Both the position numbers and the translations under genes were made by a program. Under the pieces are notes generated by a model. The model saw only the letters and a list, made by a program, of their open reading frames with translations. It was not told where the DNA came from and did no database searches. Shown one piece after another: positions 7,296 to 7,998 of a DNA stretch of 7,998 nucleotides. The stretch is taken from NCBI GenBank assembly GCA_030627155.1, contig DAOUSP010000048.1, positions 1 through 7,998 of the forward strand. The letters run 5' to 3'. Within the stretch, counting starts at the first letter, position 1. Every line of letters starts with the position of its first letter. Origin of the DNA: Candidatus Aminicenantota bacterium. GTDB taxonomy: Bacteria; Acidobacteriota; Aminicenantia; Aminicenantales; Aminicenantaceae.

Positions 7296-7363
7296 GTAAA
7301 GGTAGTAGCCTGTGTAAAGGTAGTGTGTGCCTGTGTAAAGGGCTGTGTAAAGGTAGTAGCCTG
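7296..7363. repeat. Cluster of four GTAAAGG direct repeats
   Basis: GTAAAGG occurs at 7296, 7314, 7335 and 7347. The first and last copies are part of an exact 17-bp repeat (GTAAAGGTAGTAGCCTG, 7296-7312 and 7347-7363). CTGTGTAAAGG occurs at 7310 and 7331 and again at 7343. Spacings are 18, 21 and 12 bases, all multiples of three, and one frame stays open through the block (7272-7388, reading VKVVAC-like units). There is no ATG, and the only GTG lies inside the repeats with no ribosome binding site. It looks like a small degenerate tandem array rather than a gene. Confidence 0.7.
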
Positions 7364-7503
7364 GCTGAGCTATCTACCTCATTATAAATAAGTTAATCCC
7401 AATTTCATGCCAAAATAATACCTTAAAAGCTAATTTTGGGGCTAAAAAATCTCACTTGTTGTCGATGAAAATGAAGTAATGACAAAAAAGCTTACAGTTG
7501 TCC

Positions 7504-7556
7504 AGGACCCAATGCTTAACTAAACATTCCATATTCCGAGGACACTATACTTAACT
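7504..7556. repeat. Imperfect 18-bp direct repeat, possible mobile-element relic
   Basis: AGGACCCAATGCTTAACT (7504-7521) and AGGACACTATACTTAACT (7539-7556) match at 15 of 18 bases and start 35 bases apart. The second copy is flanked by GAGGA and TCCTC, which can form a 5-bp stem. The GGACACTATACTTAA core reminds me of short sequences seen around REP-associated (IS200-like) transposase genes in other genomes. That link is recalled, not tested, and no transposase is present. Confidence 0.4.
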
Positions 7557-7588
7557 CCTCATGAAATGTGGTAAAAAATAAGCTTTAG

Positions 7589-7617
7589 TTGATTTTTTCT
7601 TTTGTATTATTTATCAT
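7589..7617 (+). promoter_or_regulatory. Candidate feo operon promoter
   Basis: TTGATT (7589-7594, 4 of 6) and TATCAT (7612-7617, 5 of 6) are separated by the ideal 17 bases, in a T-rich stretch ahead of feoA. Transcription would start near 7624, giving a leader of about 53 bases. It is the best-placed sigma-70-like pair in the spacer. Confidence 0.5.
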
Positions 7618-7624
7618 CATATGT

Positions 7625-7639
7625 AAACTTCTTAAGTTT
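7625..7639. promoter_or_regulatory. Palindrome at the predicted feo transcription start (candidate operator)
   Basis: AAACTT and AAGTTT form a perfect 6-3-6 palindrome (centre CTT) just after the predicted start point and 37 bases before feoA. This is a common place for a repressor site, and Feo operons are often controlled by Fur or DtxR-type iron regulators. The sequence does not match the classical Fur box (GATAATGATAATCATTATC), so the regulator, if any, is unknown. Confidence 0.3.
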
Positions 7640-7676
7640 TTATTCCTAAAAACAAGGCATAAGTGGAAGGAAAATA

Positions 7677-7919
7677 ATGACTTTAATAGAAGCTCCATAT
7701 GATAAAAAATTGAAGATAGTAGAAATTGTTGGTGGACATGGTATCCGCCGCAGGCTATTAGCGTTAGGGTTTCATAAAGACAATATAGTTGTATTGGACT
7801 CCCGGAGTATTTTAGGGGGGCCTGTTATTGTAAGGCAGTTGGCTTCGGATACATCCATAGCCCTTGGGCAGGGGGTTGCTCGAAAAATTATGGTCGAAAT
7901 TATTGACGAAAAAAAATAA
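7677..7919 (+). CDS. feoA: Ferrous iron transport protein FeoA (80 aa)
   Basis: FeoA is a small cytoplasmic SH3-like protein that works with the FeoB permease in Fe(II) uptake. The length is normal for the family. The pattern fits: residues 13-21 (KIVEIVGGH), then GIRRRLLALGF (22-32) as the conserved helix turn, and the closing strands GGPVIVRQLASDTSIALGQGVARKIMVE (47-74), where the 'g...v.g..iaLg...a..i.v' pattern is the usual FeoA ending. A GGAAGGA ribosome binding site lies 7 bases upstream of the ATG. The C-terminus is DEKK followed by TAA, and that stop directly follows a run of eight A residues (7909-7916). The feoB frame overlaps this end. Deleting one A would join the two proteins, a state known naturally as FeoAB fusions in some bacteria. 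Confidence 0.92.
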   Translation: MTLIEAPYDKKLKIVEIVGGHGIRRRLLALGFHKDNIVVLDSRSILGGPVIVRQLASDTSIALGQGVARKIMVEIIDEKK

Positions 7920-7998
7920 TTATCCAGATATTATTTTTATTGGACAGCCCAATTGTGGAAAGAGCACTCTCTTTAATGCCATTGCCGGCCTTAAGGCA
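7903..7998 (+). CDS. feoB: Ferrous iron permease FeoB, N-terminal 32 residues (cut by the right edge; start uncertain)
   Basis: FeoB is an inner-membrane Fe(II) transporter with an N-terminal GTPase domain. Only the beginning is present: PDIIFIGQPNCGKSTLF contains the G1/P-loop (GQPNCGKST, 14-22), followed by NAIAGLKA, as in FeoB G domains. The frame is +1 relative to feoA. It is open back to 7861 (an in-frame TAG at 7858) but contains no ATG or GTG. The only initiators are TTG at 7864, 7876 and 7903, and none has a well-spaced ribosome binding site. I chose 7903 because it gives the normal short distance to the P-loop; it overlaps feoA by 17 bases. An alternative is that feoB is translated as a fusion with feoA after slippage on the A8 run. 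Confidence 0.88.
   Translation, partial: MTKKNNYPDIIFIGQPNCGKSTLFNAIAGLKA

Larger units (their letters stand above)
7071..7676. other. Long gene-poor spacer with scattered short repeats
   Basis: No supported gene lies in these 606 bases. The longest open stretches (a 34-codon frame from the ATG at 7195 and a 25-codon frame ending at 7523) lack a ribosome binding site and resemble nothing I know. The stretch contains TAGAAGG in near tandem around 7163-7180, a hairpin at 7241-7281, a GTAAAGG repeat cluster at 7296-7363, and a CCAAAAT/ATTTTGG inverted repeat (7410-7416 with 7433-7439). It also contains an imperfect 18-bp direct repeat at 7504-7556 and the feo promoter region from 7589. The mix of short repeats suggests decayed mobile or repetitive DNA, but no transposase fragment is identifiable. 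Confidence 0.6.

Noticed and set aside
7195..7299. 34-codon plus-strand frame starting ATG GAT ACC
   Set aside because: It has no ribosome binding site and no recognisable motif, and it ends within the repeat cluster.
7446..7523. 25-codon open frame (reading VVDENEVMTKKLTVVQD) upstream of feoA
   Set aside because: It looks protein-like but is very short, and its last codons fall within the 18-bp repeat. No ribosome binding site precedes its internal ATG.

Overview
The window looks like a chromosomal segment of a diderm (Gram-negative-type) bacterium of moderate to low GC. The evidence is an outer-membrane beta-barrel protein with a signal peptide, an inner-membrane sodium:solute symporter, a lipoprotein with a lipobox, and bacterial SecA and GuaB. 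A ferrous-iron (Feo) locus fits a life with at least low-oxygen periods. The alginate-export-like porin family is common in Bacteroidota, Ignavibacteria, Acidobacteriota and relatives such as Aminicenantes. I cannot fix the phylum from this sequence alone, and any such placement is inference.

Layout. Bases 1-3417 are a minus-strand housekeeping pair, secA followed 10 bp later by guaB, which runs off the left edge. A divergent spacer (3418-3610) separates secA from a plus-strand uptake-type pair: an alginate-export-family outer-membrane porin (3611-4978), then after 147 bp a sodium:solute symporter with a very strong ribosome binding site (5126-6577). Next comes a lone small cysteine-rich lipoprotein of unknown function (about 6741-7070). 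A gene-poor stretch of about 600 bp (7071-7676) holds short direct repeats, small inverted repeats and, at its right end, a good candidate promoter with a palindrome beside it. The window ends with feoA (7677-7919) and the first 32 or so codons of feoB, which overlaps feoA.

How the genes work together. SecA drives export of proteins such as the porin and the lipoprotein through SecYEG. GuaB makes XMP for GTP synthesis, and FeoB needs GTP. The porin and symporter together could carry one small solute across both membranes, but the substrate cannot be read from the sequence. FeoA and FeoB take up Fe(II).

The most interesting point is the feoA/feoB junction. The feoB frame has no ATG or GTG start, only poorly placed TTG codons. 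The feoA stop codon directly follows a run of eight A residues, and losing one A (or gaining two) would fuse FeoA in frame to FeoB. This suggests either a slippage-produced or real FeoA-FeoB fusion, or a homopolymer sequencing error. Other points are the missing zinc-binding tail in SecA, the clustered GTAAAGG repeats, and hairpins that begin inside two successive stop codons. I found no CRISPR array, tRNA, rRNA or intact transposase.
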